DNA from: Maricaulis sp034670125
Lineage (GTDB): Bacteria > Pseudomonadota > Alphaproteobacteria > Caulobacterales > Maricaulaceae
Direction: 5' to 3'
Assembly: GCF_034670125.1 (NCBI RefSeq)
Contig: NZ_JAXMOC010000005.1
Span: 124,001 to 188,000, forward strand
DNA: 64,000 nt
Shown in pieces: positions 39,631 to 47,881 of the stretch; within the stretch, counting starts at the first letter, position 1; each line of letters starts with the position of its first letter. The notes beneath the pieces are model-generated. The model searched no databases, was not told the origin of the DNA, and was given only the letters and a program-made list of their open reading frames with translations. The position numbers and the translations under genes are program-made.

Positions 39631-40614
39631 TCAGAGCAGGTCGTCCTTGGGCGCGGCGGCGCGTTGCAGGCGGTCATTGATGGCCTCACCCAAGCCCTCA
39701 TCGGGGATGGGCGCAACCGCAATTCGTCCCGCACCGCGGGCGTCGAGCGCTCGCAGGGCCGAGAACAGGCCGGTTGCGGCTTCGGCCAGGTCGCCGGTTT
39801 CGGACAGGTTGAGGTCGCCGCCAATGGCACCAAAGCCCAGCAGGACTTCACCGGGCCGTGCCGTTTCGGCGTTGAGCCGCATGGCCGCGTCGGGTGCGTA
39901 GTGGCTTTTCATCATGCCGGGAGCGAGCAGGGCCTCGGCATCGCCGGCATCGGCCAAGCGTCCGGTGATCGCCTCGATCTGGCGCCGGGCCAGACCGCCC
40001 GGCCGCAGCAGGGTCGGCGTGCCGCCGAGCAGGGCGATGACGGTCGATTCGAGTCCCACCGGGCAGGGGCCGCCATCGAGGATGAGGTCGATCCGGTCGC
40101 CCAGACCTTCCGCGACATGGGCGGCGGTGGTCGGGCTGACGGCACCGGACGGGTTGGCGCTGGGGGCGACCAGCGGGCCGTCAAAGGCCCGGATCAGGGC
40201 CTGGGCGGCGGTGTGACGTGGCGCCCGCAGGGCAATCGAGTCGAGACCGGCATTGGCAATATCGGCGATCGGCGCGTCGGGGCGCTTGGGCAGGACCAGG
40301 GTCAGCGGGCCGGGCCAGAAGGTCTCGGCCAGCTGATCCGCCAGATCCGGCCATCCTGCCAGTCGCCAGGCCATGGTGGGACCGGCGACATGGGCGATCA
40401 GCGGGTTGAAGCGCGGTCGTCCCTTCGCCGCGTAGAGGCGCGCCACGGCGTCGGCATTGCCGGCATCGGCGGCGAGGCCATAGACCGTCTCGGTCGGCAT
40501 GGCGACCAGACCGCCCGCCTTGAGAATGGCGGCAGCCTCCTCGATCACGGCGGGATCGCTGGCCGGTTTGATCGGGGCGGGTTTGCTCAAGGCGGGTTGC
40601 GTGGGGGCGCTCAT
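39631..40614 (-). CDS. tsaC: L-threonylcarbamoyladenylate synthase (YrdC/Sua5 type)
   Basis: Makes threonylcarbamoyl-AMP from threonine, bicarbonate and ATP, the first step of t6A modification at tRNA position 37. The YrdC domain shows AGGLVAMPTETVYGLAADA, KGRPRFNPLIAHV, PGPLTLVLP and SANPSGAVSPTTA. The C-terminal third (PGMMKSHYAPDAAMRLNAE and beyond) is the Sua5 extension, making 327 residues, longer than E. coli TsaC. The first 20 residues are a Pro/Ala-rich leader, so the true start could be internal. Confidence 0.94.
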   Translation of the reverse strand: MSAPTQPALSKPAPIKPASDPAVIEEAAAILKAGGLVAMPTETVYGLAADAGNADAVARLYAAKGRPRFNPLIAHVAGPTMAWRLAGWPDLADQLAETFWPGPLTLVLPKRPDAPIADIANAGLDSIALRAPRHTAAQALIRAFDGPLVAPSANPSGAVSPTTAAHVAEGLGDRIDLILDGGPCPVGLESTVIALLGGTPTLLRPGGLARRQIEAITGRLADAGDAEALLAPGMMKSHYAPDAAMRLNAETARPGEVLLGFGAIGGDLNLSETGDLAEAATGLFSALRALDARGAGRIAVAPIPDEGLGEAINDRLQRAAAPKDDLL

Positions 40615-40664
40615 GGCCGGGAGCTAGCCCCCAACTCGCCTGTCATGCAAGCGCAAGGCGCAAG

Positions 40665-41213
40665 TCAATTCGCCGCATCGGCCTCGATGTGGAGCTGCAG
40701 GGTCACGTCCGCAGCGGCCGAGCCCCAGCTGGATCCGCCAACGCCAAACTCGGTGCGGGCGATGACGAAACTGGCATCGGCGACGGCGCGGCCGTCGGCG
40801 ATGTCCAGGGTGAAGGGCATCACCAGCTCGCGTTCCGTCCCGCGAATGGTCATCACGCCGTGCGCTTCATAGCCGGTATCGGTGGCACGGATGTCGTCGG
40901 AGACGAAGCGCGCGGTCTGATGATCTATCGGGTTGAGGCCGGCATTGGACAGCATGCTGTCATCCATCTGGCGATTGCCGGTCGAGCCGCTGGCCGTCGT
41001 CACGCTGGCCTCAATGCGGGCGGCGTCGAGGTTGGCCGGGTCGAGCGTGATCGCGGCGGTCCAGGTGTCGAAGGCACCGGTCACCGTGCCGCCGGAGACC
41101 GTGGTCTCGAACGCGACCGACGAGGCATCATGATCGACGGACCAGTCCTGGGCCTGCGCCGGAACGGTCAGGACGGTCAGGGCGGAGAGGGCGATCAGGG
41201 ACGTACGCAACAT
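40665..41213 (-). CDS. YceI-family periplasmic protein
   Basis: A 182-residue protein with a signal peptide (MLRTSLIALSALTVLTVPAQ, then AQ) and a lipocalin-like YceI domain: DHDASSVAFETTVSGGTVTGAF, AARIEASVTTASGSTGN, FVSDDIRATDTGYEAHGVMTIRG, FVIARTEFGVGGSSW. YceI proteins bind isoprenoid or other lipids in the periplasm. The gene is 5 bp after cytochrome b561 and in one transcript with a second YceI gene. Confidence 0.92.
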   Translation of the reverse strand: MLRTSLIALSALTVLTVPAQAQDWSVDHDASSVAFETTVSGGTVTGAFDTWTAAITLDPANLDAARIEASVTTASGSTGNRQMDDSMLSNAGLNPIDHQTARFVSDDIRATDTGYEAHGVMTIRGTERELVMPFTLDIADGRAVADASFVIARTEFGVGGSSWGSAAADVTLQLHIEADAAN

Positions 41214-41218
41214 GGAAA

Positions 41219-41806
41219 CTATCCTTTCAGGAAGGGGATCATGCGGGCCATCAATCCGTCCTTGTTGATGAACTGGTGCTTAAGGGCTGCGGCGACATGC
41301 AGGCCGGTCAGCGTGAAAATGGCCCAGCCACCGGCGCCGTGCAGGCTGGCGGACAGGTCTTGGAAGCCTTCGGTCTGCGGCACCGGGAGTTTCGGCAGGA
41401 CGAGATCGGGATTGTTGAACAACAGGGTCGGCGGTTCGGCGGCCGAAGCGGCGATCAGACCGCCCAGCGGCATGCCGATCATGATGGCGTAGAAGGCCCA
41501 GTGGGTCGCCGTCGCGGCCAGTCGTTCCCAGGAAGCCATGCCGTCGGGCAGGCCGGGTCCCGGATGGGTGAGCCGCCAGGCGAGGCGGACCAGTGACAGC
41601 AGCAGGACCAACAGCCCGGTTGTCTTGTGGGCGTTATAGGCGAACTGGACTTCGTCCAGCGTCACGTTCTCGCCCGCAAACAGGGCGTGTTTCAGGTCTT
41701 CCATGTGCCAGGCATAGAAAACCATGCCGATCAGCATGGCGGCGATGACCCAGTGCAGGGCGATGGCGACGCCGGTATAGCGCGTGGTGGGGCTCATCTC
41801 AGTCAT
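41219..41806 (-). CDS. Cytochrome b561
   Basis: Di-haem membrane cytochrome of 195 residues with four helices and the expected histidine pairs: IALHWVIAAMLIGMVFYAWHM, YNAHKTTGLLVLLLSLVRLAWRLTHP, ATHWAFYAIMIGMPLGGLIAAS and LHGAGGWAIFTLTGLHVAAALKHQF. It exchanges electrons between the quinone pool and a periplasmic acceptor. It stands between two YceI genes, overlapping the upstream one by 8 bp; YceI-b561 linkage is known in proteobacteria and suggests an electron or lipid partner. Confidence 0.94.
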   Translation of the reverse strand: MTEMSPTTRYTGVAIALHWVIAAMLIGMVFYAWHMEDLKHALFAGENVTLDEVQFAYNAHKTTGLLVLLLSLVRLAWRLTHPGPGLPDGMASWERLAATATHWAFYAIMIGMPLGGLIAASAAEPPTLLFNNPDLVLPKLPVPQTEGFQDLSASLHGAGGWAIFTLTGLHVAAALKHQFINKDGLMARMIPFLKG

Positions 41807-42407
41807 CCTCTGTCAGGAACTCGGCTTCGATCAGGATACGCACGGTCGGGCCGACAATGCTGTGTGGCAAATTGCCGACATTGAACGCATCACGGTCCAG
41901 TATTCCGTTGGCGCTGAACCCGATCGCCGGGCGCCCTTCCAGCCAGTTGGTCAGCCCGCCATTGAAGATCACGTCCAGCGTCACCGGCCTTGTGACCCCG
42001 TTCAGGGTCAACTCTCCGGTGACCTGGCCGGTGCTCGCGCCGGTCACATCGATCGCGGTCGAGCGGAACACGATTTGCGGGTGCCGGTCGGCCTGCAGCC
42101 AGTCTGCGGCCAGGGCGGCGTCGAAGTCCGGATCGCCGGTGGAGACGGACGCCGCCTCGATGATCGCCGTCAGCCGGGCAGTCGCGGGCAACGCCGGATC
42201 AAAATCCAGGGACGCGTCAACCGCGTCGAAGCGGCCCGTATACCAGCTCAACCCCATGTGCTGGACCTGCCAGGTCACGCTGGCATGGGCCGGATCGAGC
42301 GACCATTGCCCGGCTGGCAGGCGTTGCGGGTCGGTGGTCGGGGTCAGGCAGCCGGCCATCAGCAGGCAGGCCATCGGTGTCAGGAGGCGGGGCAGACGTG
42401 TCATCAT
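41799..42407 (-). CDS. YceI-family lipoprotein
   Basis: A second YceI protein, 202 residues, with a lipoprotein signal (MMTRLPRLLTPMACLLMAGC, lipobox LMAGC) in place of a plain signal peptide. YceI features: WSLDPAHASVTWQVQHMGLSWYTGRFDAVDASLDFD, VTGELTLNGVTRPVTLDVIFN and IGFSANGILDRDAFNVG. Probably anchored in the outer membrane. First gene of the YceI-b561-YceI operon; the divergent acyl-CoA dehydrogenase gene begins 150 bp upstream. Confidence 0.92.
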   Translation of the reverse strand: MMTRLPRLLTPMACLLMAGCLTPTTDPQRLPAGQWSLDPAHASVTWQVQHMGLSWYTGRFDAVDASLDFDPALPATARLTAIIEAASVSTGDPDFDAALAADWLQADRHPQIVFRSTAIDVTGASTGQVTGELTLNGVTRPVTLDVIFNGGLTNWLEGRPAIGFSANGILDRDAFNVGNLPHSIVGPTVRILIEAEFLTEDD

Positions 42408-42558
42408 ACCTCATATGAGGGTATTGGCCGTCGCGATAAAGCCACACCTTGCGCCGGGATCGGCAATTCACTGTTTCCGGATTCGCTTCACGCGGGCGAA
42501 ACGCTATGTTCGCCCCCGCACAAGAAATGCCGAACAGGCAGTCACAAGGAGGTTGGTC

Positions 42559-44316
42559 ATGTCCTATCGCGCCCCGCTCGATGAGATGCGTTTCACACTG
42601 GAAGAAGTGGCTGCTGTTGAAGGGCTGAAGGCGACCGGCGCCTTTCCGGATTTCTCCTCGGACCTGACGGCTGCGATCCTCGACGAGGCCGCCAAGCTGG
42701 CCGAGAACGTGCTCGCACCGCTCAACAAGGTCGGCGATGCCGAGCATTGCAAGCTGGCCAATGACGCGGTGACCACGCCGACCGGCTTTCCCGAGGCCTA
42801 CGCGCAATTCGTCGAAGGTGGCTGGCAGGGCCTGCAATTCTCCACCGACGATGGCGGTATGGGCCTGCCGCGGGCGCTGGGCGTGACCGTGCTGGAAATG
42901 ATCCAGGGCGCCAACCTGTCCTTCGGCCTCGGTCCGATGCTGACCTATGGCGCCATCGAGGCGCTGATCGAGCATGGCACGGACGAGCAAAAGGCAATGT
43001 ATCTGCCCAAGCTGATCACCGGCGAATGGTCCGGCACGATGAACCTGACCGAGCCGTCGGCCGGCTCCGACGTCGGGGCCCTGCGCACCAAGGCCGAGCC
43101 CAATCCCGACGGCAGCTGGGCCATCTCGGGCCAGAAGATCTACATCACCTGGGGTGATCATGATTGCGCCGAGAACATCATCCATCTTGTTCTGGCGCGG
43201 ACGCCGGGCTCGCCTGAAGGTACCAAGGGCATTTCGCTGTTCATTGTTCCCAAGGTGCTGCCCGACGGCTCGGCCAATTCGCTCAAGGCCATCGGTCTCG
43301 AGCACAAGCTGGGCATTCACGGCTCGCCGACCTGCACCATGGAATATGCCGGCGCGACCGGCTGGCTGATCGGCGGCGAGAATGCTGGCATGCGCTGCAT
43401 GTTCACGATGATGAACTCGGCTCGTCTCAATGTCGGCGTCCAGGGCGTCGGTATTGCCGAACGCGCCTACCAGCAGGCGCTCGCCTATGCCACCGACCGC
43501 AAGCAGGGCCGTGCCGTCGATGCGGACGGCCCGGCGCCGCACGCCATCATCCATCATCCTGACATCAAGCGGACCCTGTCCCTGATGAAAGCGAAGATCG
43601 CCGCCGCCCGCGCCATTTGCGTGTCTTGTGCGGTTGCCGCCGACATGGCGCATCACGGCGATGAGGACGATGAGAAGGCCGCCGCCAAACGACGCGAGGA
43701 ATTGCTCACCCCGATCGCCAAGGCCTGGTCGACCGATATCGGTGTCGAAGTCGCTTCGGCCAATATCCAGGTCCATGGCGGAATGGGCTATATCGAGGAA
43801 ACCGGCGCCGCCCAGCATCTGCGCGATGCCCGCATCACGCCGATCTATGAAGGCACCAATGCGATCCAGGCCATCGACCTGGTGGGCCGCAAACTGTCCA
43901 TGGGCGATGGCGCGGCCTTTGACGAGCTCTATGCCGACATCGACCAGACCATCGAAAGCTGCCTGACCTCCTCGCATCCCGATCTGCCGCCGCTCGGCGA
44001 GCGTCTTCGCGACAGTCTGGAAGCCCTGCAGGAGGCCGCCGACTGGCTCGCCGAAGCCGACATGAAGGACCGTCTGGCCGGTGCCACGCCTTTCCTGACC
44101 CTGGCTGGTGAAACGGTTGGCGGATGGTTGCTCTGTGTCGGTGCTGTCGCCGCCCGTCGCCGCCAGAAGGAAAATGTCGGTGATCCCGCCTTCGCCGCCC
44201 AGCGCATCGCCCTGGCCAATTTCTACGCCGAAGCCGTGATGACCCTCGGCCATTCCCGTGTCGACGACATCACCATGGGCGCCGACATGATCGACGAGGT
44301 TGGCTTCGGGCTTTAG
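42559..44316 (+). CDS. Acyl-CoA dehydrogenase (DmdC/long-form family)
   Basis: FAD-dependent acyl-CoA dehydrogenase of 585 residues, longer than classic enzymes because of a C-terminal extension. The N-terminal YRAPLDEMRFTLEEVAAVEG marks the long subfamily that includes DmdC. The core motifs WSGTMNLTEPSAGSDVGALRT and KISITW-like QKIYITWGDHD, LGIHGSPTCTMEY, NIQVHGGMGYIEE and PIYEGTNAIQAIDLVGRKL (catalytic Glu) are complete. ATG 42559 with AAGGAGG. Substrate not determined. A family C palindrome follows its stop. Confidence 0.93.
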   Translation: MSYRAPLDEMRFTLEEVAAVEGLKATGAFPDFSSDLTAAILDEAAKLAENVLAPLNKVGDAEHCKLANDAVTTPTGFPEAYAQFVEGGWQGLQFSTDDGGMGLPRALGVTVLEMIQGANLSFGLGPMLTYGAIEALIEHGTDEQKAMYLPKLITGEWSGTMNLTEPSAGSDVGALRTKAEPNPDGSWAISGQKIYITWGDHDCAENIIHLVLARTPGSPEGTKGISLFIVPKVLPDGSANSLKAIGLEHKLGIHGSPTCTMEYAGATGWLIGGENAGMRCMFTMMNSARLNVGVQGVGIAERAYQQALAYATDRKQGRAVDADGPAPHAIIHHPDIKRTLSLMKAKIAAARAICVSCAVAADMAHHGDEDDEKAAAKRREELLTPIAKAWSTDIGVEVASANIQVHGGMGYIEETGAAQHLRDARITPIYEGTNAIQAIDLVGRKLSMGDGAAFDELYADIDQTIESCLTSSHPDLPPLGERLRDSLEALQEAADWLAEADMKDRLAGATPFLTLAGETVGGWLLCVGAVAARRRQKENVGDPAFAAQRIALANFYAEAVMTLGHSRVDDITMGADMIDEVGFGL

Positions 44317-44342
44317 GGCGAAGGGCTGCGGCGGTGCAAAAA

Positions 44343-44418
44343 GGGGACAGGTCTAATTAACGCGTCGATCCTGTTGCCGCCTTGCTGACAGTGCCGCGCG
44401 TTAATTAGACCTGTCCCC
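44343..44418. repeat. Family C palindrome (REPIN-like), near-perfect copy
   Basis: GGGGACAGGTCTAATTAACGCG is matched exactly by CGCGTTAATTAGACCTGTCCCC, with a 32-bp centre. A T-run follows on the plus strand. It lies between convergent genes and may terminate both. Confidence 0.92.
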
Positions 44419-44422
44419 TTTT

Positions 44423-44806
44423 TCAGACCCACATCGCGTCGGCATTGGGGTGACCGCGACCGTCGAGCAGGCGGATCAGGCCGACCACGCCGCGGATCAG
44501 CATCCACAGCCAGATCAGGGCCAGGCCGAAAAAGCCGAACGGCATCAGGATCACGGTCATGATCATGAAGGTGCACACGATGATGCCCAGCACCGCCGTC
44601 CAGAAGGACTTGATCTGATAGGTGTAGTGCGATTGCAGCCAGTGCGGTGCCCGCTCGCGGCGGGCATAGGCGATGATCACCGCCAGGATGGTGGAGATGC
44701 CGATGATGTTGCCGACGAGGAACAGGACATAGTTCAGCCCGGCGAACAGCTTGTCGTCGCGGTCTGAAGCGTGGCTGTTGCCGGGTTCGATGATGGTCTC
44801 TGACAT
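44423..44806 (-). CDS. DUF4870/Tic20-like small membrane protein
   Basis: ATG 44806 with GGAGACC upstream gives a 127-residue protein with three or four hydrophobic helices (LFAGLNYVLFLVGNIIGIST, ILAVIIAYARR, WTAVLGIIVCTFMIMTVILM, FGLALIWLWMLIRGVVGLI) and a C-terminal GRGHPNADAMWV. The HWLQSHYTYQIKSFW stretch between helices is typical of DUF4870 proteins. Function unknown. The longer reading to 44878 adds a polar leader with no support. Confidence 0.8.
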   Translation of the reverse strand: MSETIIEPGNSHASDRDDKLFAGLNYVLFLVGNIIGISTILAVIIAYARRERAPHWLQSHYTYQIKSFWTAVLGIIVCTFMIMTVILMPFGFFGLALIWLWMLIRGVVGLIRLLDGRGHPNADAMWV

Positions 44807-45004
44807 GGGACAGGTCTCCTTGCTGCCAAGGCTGCCAGACCGGGCCTGCCGGGCCAAGCGGGAAGGCGCTGGCATCAATCCCCTGCGTCCCGCGGGCCAC
44901 GCTGGCGGCTTAAAATGCTGTCATGGGCAGGCGGACTTCTTGGTTATGCGGCGAATTCGACGTATCGAAGTGTCCTGTTAGCCAGGTCAGGTCCTGTTCA
45001 GCTC

Positions 45005-45226
45005 ATGTTAGGCAGAATACTCGATATCTTGATCCCGGTCCTGTTGCTGGGAGGCCTGCTGGCCTATCTGGCCTTGCTGGCAATCGGCTTGCTGACCGGG
45101 TGGCATCTGCCCTATCCGGCCAGTTTCTGGTGGCTCGCGGCGACCGGGTGCCCGGCATTGGGCGTGGCATTGATTTATTGGCGGGGCCAGTCGGATGGAC
45201 CTGTCCTGGAAGGGGAAGAGACATGA
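45005..45226 (+). CDS. Small two-helix membrane protein
   Basis: ATG 45005 opens a 73-residue protein with hydrophobic segments LDILIPVLLLGGLLAYLALL and FWWLAATGCPALGVALIYW. Its stop overlaps the YbjQ start (ATGA). An earlier in-frame start at 44915 would add a poorly convincing leader. No family recognised; it belongs with ybjQ and lepB in a tight three-gene operon. Confidence 0.6.
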   Translation: MLGRILDILIPVLLLGGLLAYLALLAIGLLTGWHLPYPASFWWLAATGCPALGVALIYWRGQSDGPVLEGEET

Positions 45227-45543
45227 GCCTGATCGTCACCATGGGTGAGACCGTTCCGGGTCGCGAGATTGACCAGGTGGTCGGGCTGGCGCGCGGCAAT
45301 GTCGTGCGGGCCCGCTTTTTCGGCCGTGATTTCATCGCCGGCCTGCGCAATCTGGTGGGCGGCGAAGTCCCTGAATATACCAATCTTCTCTCGGAATCAC
45401 GTGAACAGGCGCTCGACCGCATGGCGAAACATGCCGAAGAGCTCGGCGCCGACGCCATCATCTCGGTGCGCCTGACCACCTCATCGGTCATGGAAGGCGC
45501 GGCGGAAATCCTTGCCTACGGAACGGCTGTGAAACTGAAATGA
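45223..45543 (+). CDS. YbjQ/UPF0145 heavy-metal-binding-like protein
   Basis: ATG 45223 preceded by AAGGGGAAGAG. The 106-residue protein is a clear YbjQ: SLIVTMGETVPGREIDQVVG, LARGNVVRARFFGRDF, EYTNLLSESREQALDRMAKHAEELGADAIISVRLTTSSVMEGAAEILAYGTAV. These form pentameric rings of uncertain role. It overlaps both neighbours by 4 bp and so is translated with the small membrane protein and signal peptidase. Confidence 0.93.
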   Translation: MSLIVTMGETVPGREIDQVVGLARGNVVRARFFGRDFIAGLRNLVGGEVPEYTNLLSESREQALDRMAKHAEELGADAIISVRLTTSSVMEGAAEILAYGTAVKLK

Positions 45544-46304
45544 GTCCCCTGATGAAGCGTCTTGCCGGCCGTGCGGCCGATGAAATCATGGAAACCGTCC
45601 GGTTCATCGGCGGTGTTGTGGCGGTGTGGCTGGGTCTGGTGACCTTCGGCTTTGCCGCTTTCCACATCCCGTCGGAAAGCATGCAGCCCTCGCTGGAAGT
45701 CGGCGACCGGGTGCTGGTGTCGAAATGGGCCTATGGCTATTCGGTGCATTCCCTGCCGCTGGGGCTGGGCTATGTCCTGCCCGACAGCTGGGACGGACGC
45801 ATCGCCTGGTCGCAGCCGCGCCGTGGTGATGTCGTGGTATTCCGCGACGAGAACCAGACCCCGCCGCGCAATCTGATCAAGAGGGTCACCGGTGTGGCCG
45901 GTGACGTGATCGAAGTGCGCGCAGGCCGTCTCTACATCAATGGCGAAGTCGCACCGCGCATGTTTGAAGACATTCGCACCTATCGCGAGGACCGCTCGGG
46001 CCAGCCGGTCACGGTGAGCCATTATACCGAGATCCTGCCCGGTGACCGCGATCATCCGATCTATGAGCGCATTGATGACTATCCGCTTGATGATTTCGGA
46101 CCGGTGACCGTGCGTCCCGGCACCGTCTTCGTGATGGGCGACAATCGTGACGCCTCCAGTGACAGCCGCGCCTCCGGCGGGCCAGGCTTTGTGCCGCTGG
46201 AGAATGTCGTCGGCCGCGCCGAGACCGTGTTGTTCACGCTGGAACGCTGCCGCCGGGAACAGGGCCTGCACTGCCCGACCGGCCGGGTCTGGGGCGGGCT
46301 GTAA
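45540..46304 (+). CDS. lepB: Signal peptidase I
   Basis: Membrane-bound serine protease cleaving signal peptides from exported proteins. The N-terminal anchor FIGGVVAVWLGLVTFGFAAF is followed by the catalytic Ser47 in HIPSESMQPSL and Lys114 in NLIKRVTGVAGD; the conserved box E VFVMGDNRDASSDSR closes the fold. Length 254. The inserted loop after VSKWAYGYSVHSLPLG is as in gammaproteobacterial LepB. Coupled to ybjQ by an ATGA overlap. It is probably one of two or more paralogues, since alphaproteobacterial lepB usually sits with rnc. Confidence 0.94.
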   Translation: MSPLMKRLAGRAADEIMETVRFIGGVVAVWLGLVTFGFAAFHIPSESMQPSLEVGDRVLVSKWAYGYSVHSLPLGLGYVLPDSWDGRIAWSQPRRGDVVVFRDENQTPPRNLIKRVTGVAGDVIEVRAGRLYINGEVAPRMFEDIRTYREDRSGQPVTVSHYTEILPGDRDHPIYERIDDYPLDDFGPVTVRPGTVFVMGDNRDASSDSRASGGPGFVPLENVVGRAETVLFTLERCRREQGLHCPTGRVWGGL

Positions 46305-46410
46305 GATCGCGTCTGCCGATCAGAGGGGCGGCCGTGTCAGCGACTAGTCTGGCGCGGGCTTGGGCACCGCTCTAGTCTCTCCCCAAATCACTCAATCGGG
46401 GAGAGGGCGC

Positions 46411-47283
46411 ATGAGCCTCAAGGGAAAGACGATCTTCATCACCGGCGCATCGCGCGGTATCGGTCTGGCGATCGGTGAGCGCTGTGCCCGCGATGGCGCC
46501 AATATCATCATCGCGGCCAAGTCCGACACGGTTGATCCGCGCCTTGAAGGCACCATCCACACGGCGGCCAAGGCCATCGAGAATGCGGGCGGACAGGCGC
46601 TGGCGGTCAAGTGCGATATCCGCGACGAAGCCCAGGTTGAAGCCGCGGTCGAAGCCGGGGTCGACCGCTTTGGCGGCATCGATGCCGTGATCAACAATGC
46701 CTCCGCCATCTATCCGCGTGGCACCGGCGATGTTCCGATGAAGCGCTATGACCTGATGCACCAGGTCAATGGTCGCGGCACTTTCCTGACCACGCAGAAA
46801 TGCCTGCCGCATCTGATGAAGTCCGAAAACCCGCACATCATCGCCCTGGCGCCGCCGCTCGACATGCGCGGGATGTGGTTTGGTCCGCACGTTGCCTACA
46901 CCTCGGCAAAATACCAGATGAGCCTGTGCATCCTGGGTTGGGGCGAGGAGTTCAAGGGCAAGATCGGCGCCAATGCGATCTGGCCGCGTACCGCTGTCGC
47001 CACCGCCGCGATCTCCAACGTGCTGGCCGGCGAAGAGGCGATGAAGAGCTGCCGCAAGCCGGAGATTCTCGCCGATACCGCCTATGCGGTCCTCAACAAG
47101 CCGGCGGCCACGTTCACCGGCAATTTCATCATCGATGACAGCTTTTTGTGGGATGAGGGCGAGCGCGATCTCGACCAGTATTCCTACGACCCGTCGATCG
47201 AGCTCCTGCCGGACTTCTTCGTCCCGGAAGAGCCGGCCGCGCCTCCCGGCGTGAAGATCATGGCGATCCCGGCGGCGCACTGA
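46411..47283 (+). CDS. Short-chain dehydrogenase, HSDL2-like
   Basis: NAD(P)-dependent oxidoreductase of 290 residues. The start MSLKGKTIFITGASRGIGLA and the blocks RDGANIIIAAKSDT, GRFGGIDAVINNASAI, GRGTFLTTQKCLPHL, APPLDMRGMWFGPHVAYTSAKYQMSLCILGWGEEFKG and FTGNFIIDDSFLWDEG strongly resemble the dehydrogenase half of human HSDL2. The active-site Tyr and Lys are in AYTSAKY; the serine position is less typical (APPLDM). The C-terminal SCP2 domain of HSDL2 is missing. Substrate unknown; fatty-acid related by analogy. Confidence 0.9.
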   Translation: MSLKGKTIFITGASRGIGLAIGERCARDGANIIIAAKSDTVDPRLEGTIHTAAKAIENAGGQALAVKCDIRDEAQVEAAVEAGVDRFGGIDAVINNASAIYPRGTGDVPMKRYDLMHQVNGRGTFLTTQKCLPHLMKSENPHIIALAPPLDMRGMWFGPHVAYTSAKYQMSLCILGWGEEFKGKIGANAIWPRTAVATAAISNVLAGEEAMKSCRKPEILADTAYAVLNKPAATFTGNFIIDDSFLWDEGERDLDQYSYDPSIELLPDFFVPEEPAAPPGVKIMAIPAAH

Positions 47284-47552
47284 TCGGAGAGGGGGGCAAG
47301 CCTGCGATCATGGCGGCCTGGAAGGAACAGGTACACGAAATAGTAGCGCGCACCTTTTTGAGAGTTTCCTGACTGATTTCATTGGTTAATCGTCAGGCAA
47401 ATTGGTGTGTGTTGTCTAATCGCGGCTGTCTTGGTCAAGCTCCTGGTCTTCACATTTGATGTCACTGCCGGGGTCGTGGTTGTCTTCGCGGTCTGTTGAG
47501 CCGGGGATAAACGGGGACATGTACCGTTTTCGCGCGCGCCCCGCGCGGAGCC
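47284..47552. other. Intergenic stretch without a clear gene
   Basis: AT-richer than its surroundings in the first half. Reverse-strand frames here are interrupted or run into repeat DNA. A GGGGACATGTACCGTTTTC word at 47511-47529 is the reverse of the end of family D. Confidence 0.4.
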
Positions 47553-47692
47553 GTCCATACATCCCATGACAGCCAGCGGGCCGTATCCGGTTCTTGAGGT
47601 CAAGGGCGGCGCAGCCGCCGCTTTGCGGGTTCCCCCTTGAGCTCAAGAACCGGATACGGCGTACTCCCGGCAAGGGATTTATGGCGCAACAG
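47553..47692. repeat. Family A palindromic element, copy A4 (inverted)
   Basis: Outer TCCATACATCCCATGACAGCC on the left and CGGCAAGGGATTTATGG on the right, inner CCGTATCCGGTTCTTGAGGTCAAGGG and CCCTTGAGCTCAAGAACCGGATACGG. Orientation and the CTTGAG/CTCAAG variant match copy A2. Confidence 0.9.
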
Positions 47693-47881
47693 GCGCGGGG
47701 TGCGCCGGTGCTTATGCCAGAGGCCTTGGCGGTGGCCGCATTAAATGGGACAGACACAATTATCAGGTAGGCAGGGACAAATTGAATGCGTCTGGCCCAA
47801 TTGTTTAAGGCTGCGGCCGCAGTGCCCGGGTGATTGTTCCGGTCATTGCTCCGGGCCCCGATTTGGCGCAAAACGGACGCG

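Noticed and set aside
42217..44253. Long open frame on the minus strand under the acyl-CoA dehydrogenase gene
   Set aside because: It mirrors a strong real gene; the translation is Gly/Arg/His-rich with no family motif, as usual for antisense frames in GC-rich DNA.
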